Shown piece after piece: positions 1 to 13,101 of a stretch of 64,000 nucleotides of DNA. The stretch's first letter is position 1; each line of letters opens with the position of its first letter. A program made the position numbers and the translations under genes. Below the pieces are notes generated by a model. That model worked only from the letters and a program-made list of their open reading frames with translations. It was not told the DNA's origin and did not search any database. The DNA is from Epiperipatus broadwayi (lineage: Eukaryota > Onychophora > Udeonychophora > Euonychophora > Peripatidae). The stretch is taken from assembly GCA_028023455.1 (NCBI GenBank), contig JAQFVV010000063.1, forward strand, positions 5,134,794 to 5,198,793, written 5' to 3'.

Positions 1-3000
1 GCCTCTCTAATTTATGATCTTCTCTCAGAAATTTAACATTTTGACTCCCACCTGTTAAATGTTAGGTCTGGGTTATTATCTTCAACTCAGTTTAGTGAAC
101 ACATTGCCTTTGATTTATGAAAAGCATTCAAAAATATATAGAATTACTGGGAATTTTGTAAAGATATTATTTAAATAATTTTTTTGTTTAGAACTTAAAT
201 TTTAGAGCTGAAAACAATAAATAATTCCCATACAAATAAATTCATTTTACACTATATTATCGAATAATACAGTGCACAATACACAAATTTCTATAAAAGA
301 AAAAAAAAACAATGTATATATCTGTATCACATATGCATGCACAATATTAAGTAGAAAACTGCTTGTTCAGATTCATATTAGCACATAATATTTTTTATAA
401 TTTCCTATAAGTTTAAACCTATTTATAACGAGTTCAATTTCAAATTGTATCAATATTTTTATTGATAAATATTATGATTCATGAAGACTTTTTATTTTAG
501 ACATATAAATATTTATTTTTGAGATATTACAGTGCGTACAAAAGCCAATTCCCCCTTCTCTATATAATGTTAGCTATAATTTTAAATAAATACAAACATA
601 TTCTCTCTATATGTTAACTTTAAGCTACTCAGTTATTAATTTCTCTAAGTAAAGCTTTTCAATTTTTCCTAAGCTAAAAAAAAAATTTTGCTTATAAATA
701 GTCAAGAAATTAACCCTACCATTTATTTTCCAATCATTGGTTTCTGTATGAAAGAAACCAAAGGTCACAATACATAAGCAAGATCTTTTATCATTCTTAA
801 GTATTTCATTTCATTACACTTGATTTATTTATTAAAGGCATATTACTATCTTTAGAGATATTATTTTGTTAGTATTGTCTTTATTTAAATTTTATTAGCA
901 TTATTTTAATTTTATTCAATTATCAATAGCAATAAACTATTTGATTATACTTTACTTAGTTATGATTCATGTTTTAAGTTTGCAGACTATACTAAAGTTT
1001 CCATATCTCATGTTTATTATTTTCATTGAATTACAAATAACTTCTAAAATTGTAAGACATATTAAGATTATTACTATTTTAATTTATTTATGAATTATTT
1101 TATTTAATTGTAAGTAGAGCTTAATATTTAGATAAATTTATATCATAAAAAAATATTGTTTCAATTCATGATCAATACTACAATTTATCTTCCTCATCCT
1201 TTGTCATCATTCTTATTCTGTTACAAATAGTTTGTTTAATATAGACATATTGTTATTTATAAATAAGACAATATTGTTCCATTATTGTTGTTTTCATTTT
1301 CAATTTGTTACAAATGATAATTAATAATTAAGCTACATTCTTATTCTGTTCCAAATAACTCCCATATTCTCATGCAATTTGAAATATTGGCTTTATTCAT
1401 TCTTATTCAATTCAGTTACAAATGTTGCTGCAATTTGTGGGACATTATTAAACCAGAACCAGTTTTTCATATATATTTTGTACCGATTGAAAAACACACA
1501 TCGATCCAACAAACCCCTGAATACAGATAAAGTACCTCGAGTCCGATCATGTACAAGATATGTAAATCAGGTACATCATGAATTCTGCCCTATTTACCTA
1601 TATCCCCAGGTCAAAGATCTAATTAATAGCCTTTCTCGATGATACTATCGAATTCCTTTACTTTCACCGTCCCAGCAGCTGGGTCTTAAAGCATGAGATT
1701 CAATTTAATTATATATTTTAGTGAGAACTTGGGTGATTGGTTGATAGGTATATTTAAAAATCAGAATTTATTTAAAATAAAAATAAATAAAATGATTCGA
1801 AGAACACTGAAAGTTTGGTTTTAGTTATATATATTTAAAAAAACATTTAGCATTTTACATTAGTTTAACTCAAGCTCTAAAAACAAAAAAATACAATCTT
1901 TAAATTAACTTTATAATTGTATGAGTTCATGACGATTTTATTTATATTAGCGGTTAACATTGATATTATTGAGTTTGTACAATTTATTTTGTGAAGTTTA
2001 TAGACCTTTACTTTTGTTTACATTTATTCTCTTTTTAAAATAACAAAAATTATTTTATAATTAAATGATCACAGATTTCAAAATTCCCCGTGCACATTTA
2101 GTACAAGTTTGTAATATAGCGGTAGGTTTAAACATCTGCCTAACGCACATATATAAGAATGACTATTTTAATGAATTCTTTATACAAGATTAAAAAAAAA
2201 CAAAACATTTCTATTGAAAAAGACATGAATTAAATAGATGATTATAAGAAGACTAATTTGACGTCTTACTCCACTAACAGATAAAAAAAATTGATTTCAT
2301 TTCTCTTTATAAAAAATAATAATTTCGATTTTCAATAACTAATGTTTTATGACATTAGTGGACCTTACTGGCATAGCTTATAAATAACTTTAAAACTGTA
2401 AGTGGTTATAATAAAAAAATATATCAGTTAATTATCAAGCAAACAAGTCACTTTAGTTGGACTTCCAACTAAAATCATACCTATAATAAAATATAATGTG
2501 AATTAGCCAAAATCAAACGATTTTAACTAATTCCACAAACGAACAAAAGAGTCGATTACTCAGGTCGAAGATCCTTTCAGTAGAATCATTTCCCTATGGC
2601 TTACGTATTAGATAGGCAAAAGAAAAGCAAAACAATGTGGGGTTAATAAATATACGAATGCACACGAGAGAAGAAATGTAAGTAAGAACTTACGGGCCGG
2701 ATTACGGATGCTCGTATGCTTATTCCAACGAAGAATAAAAGGGAAATCGATATGTTCACGTCATGTCCATATACCAATAGGAGATAGGATTTATGGAGAG
2801 CCAACATGCCTGCCTATATGTGTATCATGCTGGAAAATCCAATCTATCTCAGCCACGCTATCCGATTCACAGACGTATACAAAAGCGGAAGCTAACTCCA
2901 AAACACCAAATGAATGACCGTTTTAGGTCTATCCATGATAACCTCAGCCTGAGATCTTATAATCATTAAATACGAATGAATTATAATTAAATAGCCTTAA

Positions 3001-5194
3001 AATGATCTAATACTGCATAGAGACCAAACTGCATAACCAACTATTTTATGTAAATATTTAACCTGTAAAAAAACATACATATAGAAATAAGGGAATTTAA
3101 TTCTCGAAAAAATCCCCCCTTTCCCTCTTTCCTAACTTAAAAAAAAGGCATGACAATTAATGACGCTATCCAGCGCCGCTGTTACTAGGTCAAAATCTAT
3201 AGCATATTATTTTGTTTTAAATTTCAGAAATATAAAATAATAAAATCTCATTCTGGGAAATCTGTAATAAAAACTCTTTAAAGAAATACGGGATGTTTAT
3301 TTTGACATATATATATATATATTTGACATAACCTCACTTGTGAAATAAAAATAGATCAAAATTATTTTATTTTAAAATTAAATCCTTCTTTGTTAACGTT
3401 CCCGACCACTAATAAACATAATTTGCTCTTTTAACAAATTACTCTCTTTGAGTCCCTGCGAGTGAAGCCAGTCAAAAAAAAAAAAAAAAATCAAAGCATG
3501 AAATCTCATGCTAAGATTAATATAAAACAAATAAATAAATTCATAGTCAATTAATCAAAATATTAAAAATTATGGTGAGTTTGAGTTAATGAAATATTAT
3601 AATTTAAAAGAAAAGGGATAAAGAATCAGTTAAAAGCTTTACGAAAATACATTTATACTCTTACGATAATAGTTTCAAACAACTTGATGGAAGTATTCAA
3701 GCTCTTCGGCATTTTTCTTGGAGTTCCTCGGGATGAGTTCTGTGGGCGAACGTTGGTGGCAAATGGCTCTTTTGAAGGCAGGTTTGGACAGTAGCATAAC
3801 GGAAAATTTCAGGTCTCAGGAAGGAAAGGGCAGTGATTTACCCTTTTTACTACTCGATCATCGTGGCATGAAGACTTCTACAACTCTCTTTCTGTCTGTT
3901 CTCTGGTCTTTTTCTCTCTAAAAAGGACCCCTATTTATCACTTCCTACTCGTGTTCGATTTCTGCTGCCTCAGGTCATTTTCAATTTTTAAAAACAATCG
4001 AAACCATTCTTTTATTCTAATTTTAGAAAGTTTGTACCTCGATAAGGATCAATAGATTTCAATATAATTTTATGTTAGTTTTTAATTAGAGATAACGATG
4101 TAGAATCTCTACTAATTAATTAATAGAGATTCCACAGTAAAATGGATTTTGGTAATTTCTAAATGTTTTTAATTTAAACATTTATTTTAAACTTCTTTTT
4201 TAAACATATATATCTAAAATATATATAAAAAATTCAAAGTTAATTATTTGATTGTTTTTCTTTTAATAATAAAAATAGAATAACATATATGATCCAAAAT
4301 AAATTTTAGGATTTATTCAGGATAGTTAAAAAAATGTTAAAATATTTTTTTAGAATAATAAAAAAAAAAGCAAATGTTAATAAAATAAATAATTAGATGG
4401 GTCAGACTGTGAAACGGCAAATCTGAATCAGATTTACCATTTATATATATATAACCATAAGGAACTTGAACACAGATGTAATCAAAAGTATATAAATTAT
4501 ACTTATATTCAATCAAATATTATATATATATATAACATTCAAGATTAAAACTCATAACTCTGTACAATAAATATTTTAAAATATTGTCAAACCAAGCATA
4601 AGTCAAAATTTAATAAGAATAAAGTGGTCATTTATTAATATAGAAGATTTCATTCAAAAAGCTTGGCAATCCAGAAGATGTAATAGCAATAGAAAATTCA
4701 TTGTTTTCTTGTTTTTATTACTATATAATTATTTATAAAATTGTTCTACACCTTCCCAATGTCATTTCTCCCTTTAACAATAGAACCATATTTTATTTTT
4801 AATGCTAGAAACAAATTTTCATTCCAAATTCAATATGTTGTTTTATACTTTTATGTTCTCCTGTATAGCTTTCCTTGACAATTCACAATTATATTTTGTT
4901 ATATAATTATTAACACTTTTCCTATCATTTTACAAAATTCTAGATATTCAATTTTTTTTAAATGAATCATTCTTAAAAAAATATATTTCTTTTTTTCTAC
5001 ATATAGAAATTTTATTGGTAAATTGCCTTTTTTCGTACCAGTTGTTTTTGTTGTAGTCAATAATACATTATCATTGTCTTTTGATTAAATTCAGTCAAGT
5101 TTGAAATTTTCAAAGTATGTTAATGTTTTAAATTGCTTTGAAAGTTCTAATTTAAATTCATTAGAGTTTTTCTGAAATATTGGGATTATACTTT
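1..5194. other. AT-rich DNA without recognisable gene
   Basis: This stretch is very A+T-rich with homopolymer runs and short (TA)n tracts. The only open frames are short and resemble nothing I know. A slightly less AT-rich patch at about 3690-3960 holds a frame of about 60 codons on the + strand (first ATG at 3733, the end of a run open from 3718) with no recognisable domain. I cannot say whether it is an exon, a promoter or an old repeat. Confidence 0.6.
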
Positions 5195-5884
5195 AATGAA
5201 TTTCAATTAGAACTTGCAAATCGTTTTAAAATATTAATATATTTTGAAGATGATTCAAACTTAAAATCAATAGGAAGATAACAAATATGCTATTAAGAGT
5301 TGCAACAAAAATAGCTTGTACAAATAATAAGCAATTTATCAATAAATTTTCTACTAAGGTAAGACTTTGTACAAAGAAAAAAAGGAACATAAATTTTTTT
5401 AAAAATAATTTATTTAACAAGAATCAAATTAACTAGAGTTTTGTAAAAAGCATGAAAAAGAATTAATAATATAAAAAATATAATTGTAAATTTAAATGTA
5501 TAAATCAGAATAAAAGTTTCAAATATGAAAAACAATTTCTTGGAATTGAAAGGAAAATTGTTTCTGTATTAAAAAGAAATAATAGAACTATTATTAAAAA
5601 AGAGATGACATCATGAAATGCGTGGAATAGTTCTATATAGAATTATATAGCAACAAAGAACAAGAAAAAGAATCTTCTGCAATTACTACAGTTTCTCAAT
5701 TTTTAGTATTTTAAATAAAAAAATGGGGCATAAAATTAAGTCTTTAATTAACGGAAAAGCTCCAGAAAGTAAGACAAAGTTAAGAAAAATCTGCAATTAG
5801 TATAACATCAGAACATCTTTTGAAAGCTATACCACTATATGAGGAATTTTAAAATCTACAAAGCTTAAACTTGGAATGGGAAAA

Positions 5885-6180
5885 AACAAAACCTGATTTT
5901 ATGAAATACAATGTAAATGTGAAATATTGTATATTGATGAGACCAGTCTCCCCATTGAAAAGTGATTGCAAGAATACAAACCGATGATCAGAAGAGAGAC
6001 AACATGTACCAATAAACATATGTTCAAATGTGAAAATAAAAAAATGTTAGATAGAGAGGAACAGATATAAAAAAGGACATTCAAAGAAGCTGCTCACATG
6101 ATAATGGTGAATAGCCCATAAGTCAATCTAGTGTGACTATACATAATGTATGGAAACCATTGATCAACTGTTCCCTTAGA
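5885..6180 (+). mobile_element. Penelope-like GIY-YIG endonuclease fragment nested in RTE LINE
   Basis: Translation in one frame gives YEIQCKCEILYIDETSLPIEK, then an interrupted KRTFKEAAHMI-like tail. This matches the PLE GIY-YIG layout: an I-C-C-x-YIGET core, an EKRLxE-like helix, a spaced H/K-rich segment, and a final RxxKEAxxI helix. The GIY box is degraded (YID for YIG) and there are stops. It interrupts the RTE reading frame, so it is probably a nested insertion. The family differs from the IGESRCS-type PLE at 16-18 kb. Confidence 0.6.
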
Positions 6181-7094
6181 AAAAAGTGAAGAAATCAGGA
6201 GGAACCTAATAGATAAGAATATGAAATTTATACTGAATGTTGCCTTTGAAAGGAAGGCTCAGGTGGTTGGAGTATTAGCTTAAAATTTAATATTCAAGAA
6301 TCTAAGAGTCCAAGTTTTTTCCCAATGTTAGTACTGTCACTAGTCAAGCCAGCAATACTTGAAGACAAGAAAAAAATACCTCTCAAAACACCGTGTATGT
6401 ACATATGTGTGCTATTACAAACAGTTGAATAAACTTTGAAAATTTAAATAAAGTTAATTTTTTCTAATGTCTTTCAATACTCAATACTAGATGATGAAAA
6501 TAATCCTATAAATACAACTAAAATACCATCATCACAAACCTTCAGGAAAACACTAAATACTATTGATATTTTAAAAGGAACAGATGAAGTACGATTTACA
6601 TCAAAAAAGTAAATAATAGAGATATAGCATATGGTTGGAATATTGCAATAGAGATACTATTATTTAAGAAAAGTAATAAAAGAGATATTATAAATTACAG
6701 ACCTATCAGTTTTCTTTCAGTTCTTTACAAAAAGTCTTCACTAAGATAATTACAACAATTACATCAAACATTGGATTCTAATCAAGAAAAAAGAACATGA
6801 TGAATTTAAAAGTGCTTTTAGCACAGTGGATTGCTTTCAAAATATGAAAGAGGTTATAAATATAGACCAATAAATTTTAGTTGCCATTATGTTATGGATG
6901 AGAATCATGATATAGAGTGGGAATATTGTCATATTATTATAAGGAATAGGTATCAAAATGCAACAACAGTGATTACATTACATAATGATAATAAAAATAT
7001 CAATGATAAAGATATATGACAGGTTGATTCCATATCCAACATTTTTTACAACAATTTTACTAGAAGTATTTTGTGGATAAAATGGGAAATTAAG

Positions 7095-7109
7095 GGAATA
7101 AAAGTAAAT
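7095..7109 (+). repeat. Left copy of 15-bp target site duplication
   Basis: GGAATAAAAGTAAAT occurs here and again at 7455-7469, exactly bracketing the foldback. Only one copy is expected from the RTE LINE (GIKVN region), so this is a direct target site duplication. Confidence 0.85.
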
Positions 7110-7454
7110 AAACACCACATGACCACCACCTCATGCTTGTGTATAACTGTTGTTAAAACAGACAAAACTCACTATATATATTGCCACACACAGCAAGCTA
7201 GAGTAATCAATGGATGCCAACAGGCTTGTACATAAAATCCCCATATAGTGCCTACTCATCCAATATCCCCAGACTAGTTTCTGGCTTATGGCCTTCATCA
7301 GTGAGGAGCCTAAGCCAGAAACTTGTCTGGGGATATTGTATGAGTAGGCACTAGATAGATATTTTATCCACAAAACCTTCTGGCATCCATTGATTACTCT
7401 AGCTTGCTGTGTGTGGCAATATATATATAGTGAGTTTTGCCTGTTTTAACAACA
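7110..7454. mobile_element. 345-bp foldback element carrying a hammerhead ribozyme fold
   Basis: A non-coding insertion inside the RTE LINE, flanked by a perfect 15-bp duplication. It consists of two inverted arms of about 150 bp (roughly 7142-7294 and 7302-7454) that pair with few mismatches around a short centre near 7294-7301. Each arm holds sequence resembling GGCATCCATTGATTACTC and a GAAAC...TCTGGGGATATTG block. The minus strand across the centre folds as a type I hammerhead (separate entry). The inverted-dimer structure and target duplication suit a PLE-derived or retrozyme-like insertion; the mobilising enzyme is unknown. A diverged relative lies at about 18364-18480. Confidence 0.7.
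7266..7307 (-). ncRNA. Hammerhead ribozyme (type I), foldback family
   Basis: Read on the minus strand: UCCUCA, core CUGAUGA (7301-7295), A, stem II GGC/GCC with loop CAUAA, A, then GAAA, stem III strand ACUAGU, cleavage base C (7272), and UGGGGA. Stem I forms six pairs between UCCUCA and UGGGGA (one U-G). All core residues expected of a hammerhead are present. Caveats are the A·A mismatch next to the core at the base of stem II and a stem III of only two pairs unless two molecules pair through the self-complementary ACUAGU. Predicted cleavage lies between 7272 and 7271. Confidence 0.7.
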
Positions 7455-7469
7455 GGAATAAAAGTAAAT
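7455..7469 (+). repeat. Right copy of 15-bp target site duplication
   Basis: Identical to 7095-7109. The RTE LINE sequence resumes immediately after it (reading KVNEDYLSHH). Confidence 0.85.
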
Positions 7470-8150
7470 GAAGATTATTTAAGTCATCACTATTTTGGAA
7501 TGTCATATGTTTATTTTTTAATACAAATGGTGTTTCAGCATTTCAAAAAAAAGGAATAAGAATTATTAGATGAAAGTGAGAAAGTAGATCTAAAGATGCA
7601 AAAAGACTGACAAATTTTTTCAGAAAAAAAAAAATTAGAAAAAATTATCAACTACAAAAACATTGTTTTGATTATTAATACATATGTAAATATAAGGGAT
7701 GAATATAATCATATAAATAAACAAGGTTGGTGTATTTTTAGCAACAATAACTTTATATTAAAAATATGCTTGGTGGTCAAAGAAAAGTTTTAAATATTTG
7801 TGTTTTTCCAATTCTTATTTATAAATCAGGGATTCAGACATTTTAACAGAAGAAGAATATAGAAACTTTAGGCCATTCCATGAAGTATCAAAAATATCAA
7901 GTATGATAAGAAAAAATTTAAAAAGACAGACATGCATGAGAGAATATACAATATAGATAATAAAATTAAAATACTGAAATGAAATTGGACTGAAAATATT
8001 GCTAAAAGGGATTTTAAATATCTTAAGTGATGCCATATGTGAAATAGATGAATAAAAAAGCAGTTTACATGTGCATTGTGAAGAACAAAAATTAGGGATT
8101 AAAATGGATTAAACTTGATAAAAACTTCATCATGTGGTAAATTGACAAAT

Positions 8151-9284
8151 ATTGTCAAAACATATCTTTTGATTATGGTATACAAGACAAATATATACAT
8201 ATATAAATATCATTAAAACCAGTCAATACTTAGACAATCCAAATATCAATAACAATCAGCAATTTTAAACTGTTGTCAAGGCAATCTCCTTGCTATGATC
8301 TAGTATGCAGTGTACCATTAGTAAATAAATATTATATGTGACAAAAATCTTTAATTTAATACAATATAATATTATATATAGTGTTTCCACAAAACAAATT
8401 AAATATATCATTATTAATAACAAAAATATATGGAAATAAACATCATGTTCTACAAATTAGTAGGAAAAAAACTGAATATGCTATTTTCTTTCCTAGTGGT
8501 CCTTGTGAGATATGTGTGTGCTATACTCTGATTTTATAATATAAATCAAAGTATAATTACATAGATATATTTATACTGACAAAATGAACCATACATGTAT
8601 ATAACGTAAAATAAAATTATTTTAAAATAATAAATGCTGTTATAGTAAATAATACACACTCTTACACTAATATTCAACAATATGATAACACAAAATGATT
8701 TACTGTATTTCATATGTATATATTTAATAAATATAAACTAATGCTAGAAAGTTTCAACATCACTATCTGTATTTATAAGCACAAAGTCTGAATTATGCAA
8801 CATAGATAAAAGGATTTTCTTTATTCTCAGTTGGTTTATTCAGACAGATATTATGCTTCTAAATTTAAACATTCTAGTATTGGTTTTTATCCTTTTACTA
8901 TATTAAGTTTCATTTAGAATTATATGCAATCTTTAATTTATTCTAACATATATATCAAAAATGCTTACACTTTTGTCACATCTAATGAATTATTCAATCA
9001 ATTGTAGATAAAATAATCTGTTATTTATTTTAATCTAATATAAAACATTGGGAAAGTGAGTCAAAGGTTAAATCAATGTGTATTTCAAAGCCACATTTAA
9101 GAATATGATATTAGATTTTAAAACAGAAGATAATTTAAAATTTTAAAAATTATAAAAATATTAAAAGTTAAAATATTTTCACAATAAGTAGTTTTAAGAA
9201 TTTCTATTTTAAACTGTAAAAAATCTGAATTTTCACCTGCTGTTTAATATCTATACTTCATACACCTCTTGGTTTTTGACAAAG

Positions 9285-9288
<4 letters not shown>
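8151..9288. other. AT-rich DNA, nothing recognised
   Basis: After the end of the decayed LINE there is only AT-rich, stop-dense sequence with no domain or repeat unit I can recognise. Confidence 0.6.

Positions 9289-9377
<89 letters not shown>
9289..9377. repeat. (TA)n microsatellite
   Basis: About 44 uninterrupted TA units. Apparent Ile-Tyr open frames on both strands are artefacts of the repeat. Confidence 0.95.
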
Positions 9378-9379
<2 letters not shown>

Positions 9380-10337
9380 CCAATTGGTTCTCTTAATACT
9401 AATACTCATTATGTTTATTTTTACTGTTGGCTTCTGAAACATTTATTCTTGTATTTGATAACTTCTTCAGTTTTGATATTTTCTGGCAAACAATATATTA
9501 TAGTTAATTTAATTATTTCTACCAAATTCATAATTTAGCTGACGATGACATTTTTATTTCTTAGATATTCACAGGTTTAGCTTGATGCCCCAATATTTTG
9601 AAGTTTTTCGTAATTTAGAGATAATTATAATATTACTTATAGTTCCACATAATGTAAGAATCAGTTATTTTTTGCATGAGGTTGATTTCAGTCTGATAAA
9701 TATTCTCTTATTTCGCTACTTGGATAATCTGAGTAGCTGAAGATTTAAACAGCAGTAATTAAAATATTATAATTGCAATTAATACTCTTATTTTACTAAT
9801 TAAATATCTATAACATTGATGTTGTTTGGTGAACATGTTGCTATATATTTCAAATTCAAATCTTTTATGATTTTAGTTTCCAAGTTTTATTTTCAAACAA
9901 TTTTAATCTATTTTTAATATTATATTTTTATTTTCATTGCAAATGGTACTTATAAAATTGAATTAATTTTACCATGTTTTTAACATCATAATAACATATA
10001 TTTAAAAGAAGCTAGCAAAACAGTTTAATTTTATTTTATTTTAATAACGTTAAATACACTTCCAAATTTAATTTTATGTGATTATTGAAAATCTATCCTG
10101 AAATAATTAAAAAAAAAAAAATCATGAGAAACAATTCTTTCACATTTATACATGTGGTGCTATGAAATAACAGTGACACCCTTGCTTATTATTACAATGT
10201 ATAATTTAAGCTTTGAAAATATACATTAATGTTGAATCTTTTTAATACATTTTTTCTCACATTCATCGCATCATTAAAACACATATGTGTCATACTAATG
10301 TTTGATTTAAATACAAGCAAGGCTGATATTATTTGAA
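9378..10337. other. AT-rich DNA, nothing recognised
   Basis: No open frame with recognisable content, no tandem unit, no element terminus seen. Confidence 0.6.
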
Positions 10338-10540
10338 TGTTATGCTAGAGACATTTTCATTTCAATTGTTATGCTAGAGACATTTTGGTGCTCAACTGTT
10401 ATGAGGTAGAGACATTTTCATCTCAACTTTTATACTGGAGACATTTTCATCTCAACTGTTATGAGGTAAAGACATTTGTATCTCAAACTGTTATGCTAGA
10501 GAAATTTAACTGTTATGACAGAAATGCTTTCATCTCAATT
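10338..10540 (+). repeat. Degenerate ~30-bp minisatellite
   Basis: Six or seven imperfect copies of a 29-32 bp unit built around GAGACATTTTCATCTCAACT and TGTTATG. GAGACATT-like starts fall at 10348, 10377, 10409, 10438 and 10469. The last copies are shorter and diverged. Confidence 0.85.
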
Positions 10541-12323
10541 TAAATAGGACGAAGTAATCATCCTCTAATGAAATGACATATTTTTCTTACTTAGTCCATT
10601 TTATCGTTCATCTACTTTTATTTATTGCAATGTATTCTTTTCTTCTCTTTTCATCATCATAATTTAATTAGTTTTTGTTATTGCTCTTAAATCTACTCTT
10701 TCAGATTTTTCCTTTAATGGTTTAAATGCATTTTATTTAATATTCTTCTCTTAGGGTTTAACATTTTGCCTTTGTTTTGATGTAAATGCTCAATATTATA
10801 TATATCTTGCTTTTTTGTCACTTTTGAGATTATCCATCAACATAATAAAAAAGTTCAATAAATGAACTATTTCTAGTAGTATGTATTTTCTTAATATTTT
10901 CTTTTCATAAGTTTCTTTAAATTTTCTCAGCAAGGTAAATGCATTATATGACATGACTCACACTTCATTATCATTTGAAATGTTTCATCATGATAATTTA
11001 AAATAAGTCCATGTAAACATGTCTCTAGAGATTATATAGATTAAGTAATGTTAGTATAGGCTTCCTATAGTCATGCTCAGGCACAAAATGGAATGAATCA
11101 TGAATATTACAGCTAGAATTTTTTTAAAAAATATAGCCAAGCAGAGTGAATGAATATATAATAAATTGATTATCTGGAAAAACTGCATTTATATAAATAC
11201 CATCAGGAAGAAGCAACTAGTTTCATATCTACAATAATGCATGTTATATCAATGCAGAAAAAATGTAAGTATAAGCAATACTTGATTACCTTACCTTTAC
11301 AGCATCATAATTATCAATAATAAAACACTTCAGAACATACATTGAAAAATCCTAAGTGCAATGAATACACACAGACCTTTCTTTACCAAAGTTTTTCTTT
11401 CAGTTTCAAACATCAATGATCTCTTTTACTCTCTTATACTTCCTTGATAAAATACTATAAAATACATATATTGTACTAGCCTTTATAACTTTTTTATTTT
11501 ATATTAGAAAATAATTTTTTCCTGATACCCTGATATCATGTGTAAAAGTCATGTTAACGGTACTGAAACATTTTTGTCTACATGTTTCCTGGTTGTCTGT
11601 TTTGGAACATTTTTTTAAAAATTATTTACCAATGTTAGATGTGATAGAAGTTACATGTTGAGTATTTTTTTTTTGACCAGTAAGCCATAAAATTGAAATG
11701 GTTTTTGTCCTGGACCTTTTTTGAATCTACATTTTCATATATAATTTTTTACAATCATTAGACTGTTTTTTCCAAAGTATAAACAGAAAAAAAGCTCATT
11801 ATTCAGTTTTTTATTGATTTTCATGAATATAGCTGTCTGTATTAATGTATGCTTTCATAATAATAGTATTGTAAATTCGATTCAAATATCAATATAGCAC
11901 TTAATACTAGATAGAAATTGAACCTCATTTCTAATATTAGTTTTTATTATTTACTGAACAATTAAATCAAAGTTTAGATTGTTAACCAGAATATTTTGGT
12001 ATTATAATCATTACGCATTTCTATTCATTGATATTTGTGCAAAATGGATACAATCATCATCATTTCTGTATTTTTCAAATAGAAATTAATAATATCATAC
12101 AAATTAGACAATTATTTAAGCGTTCACACCACTATATGTACTTGATTTTACTTATTTTGAAAGAGTTTTAATAATGGATATTTATATATAATTTGATGTG
12201 TTATCTGTATTTCTAGATGTGTCATTATTAGCATCTTTGTCACAATATATAGTATATGATGAAAAATTTTACATCTTATTTGCATTTCAAACAGGTCATG
12301 ATCCTGAATTCATTTTATTATAA
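10541..12323. other. AT-rich DNA, nothing recognised
   Basis: Stop-dense AT-rich sequence without recognisable features. Confidence 0.6.

Positions 12324-13101
<778 letters not shown>

Larger units (their letters stand above)
5195..8150 (+). mobile_element. Decayed RTE-type LINE, 5'-truncated, with two nested insertions
   Basis: A dead non-LTR retrotransposon of the same family as the better copy at 51.88-54.06 kb. Alignment by eye starts at the segment reading NEFxLELANRF near 5195, before the reverse transcriptase (RT) domain. The RT fingers motif NYRPISxLSVLYK is readable near 6695, WxIKGIKVN-like sequence near 7080, and the C-terminal end (WIKLDKNFI, compare WIKLGETFI in the good copy) near 8110. 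Frameshifts and stops occur throughout, so it encodes nothing. A PLE endonuclease fragment at about 5885-6180 and a ribozyme-bearing foldback at 7110-7454 interrupt it. Removing the foldback restores the LINE sequence at a 15-bp duplication, so the LINE is older than the foldback. Confidence 0.8.

Noticed and set aside
3718-3921. Short frame in a less AT-rich patch as a host gene
   Set aside because: No domain, no convincing splice sites, length expected by chance; kept only as a note.
5941-5985. GATGAG...GAAA hammerhead-like order at 5.94 kb
   Set aside because: It is the coding sequence of a PLE endonuclease (YIDETSLPIEK) and lacks stem pairing.
9251-9538. Overlapping Ile-Tyr-rich open frames on both strands
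   Set aside because: Artefacts of (TA)n; the same applies near 24865-25153, 34703-34948, 45862-46318 and 51831-51882.
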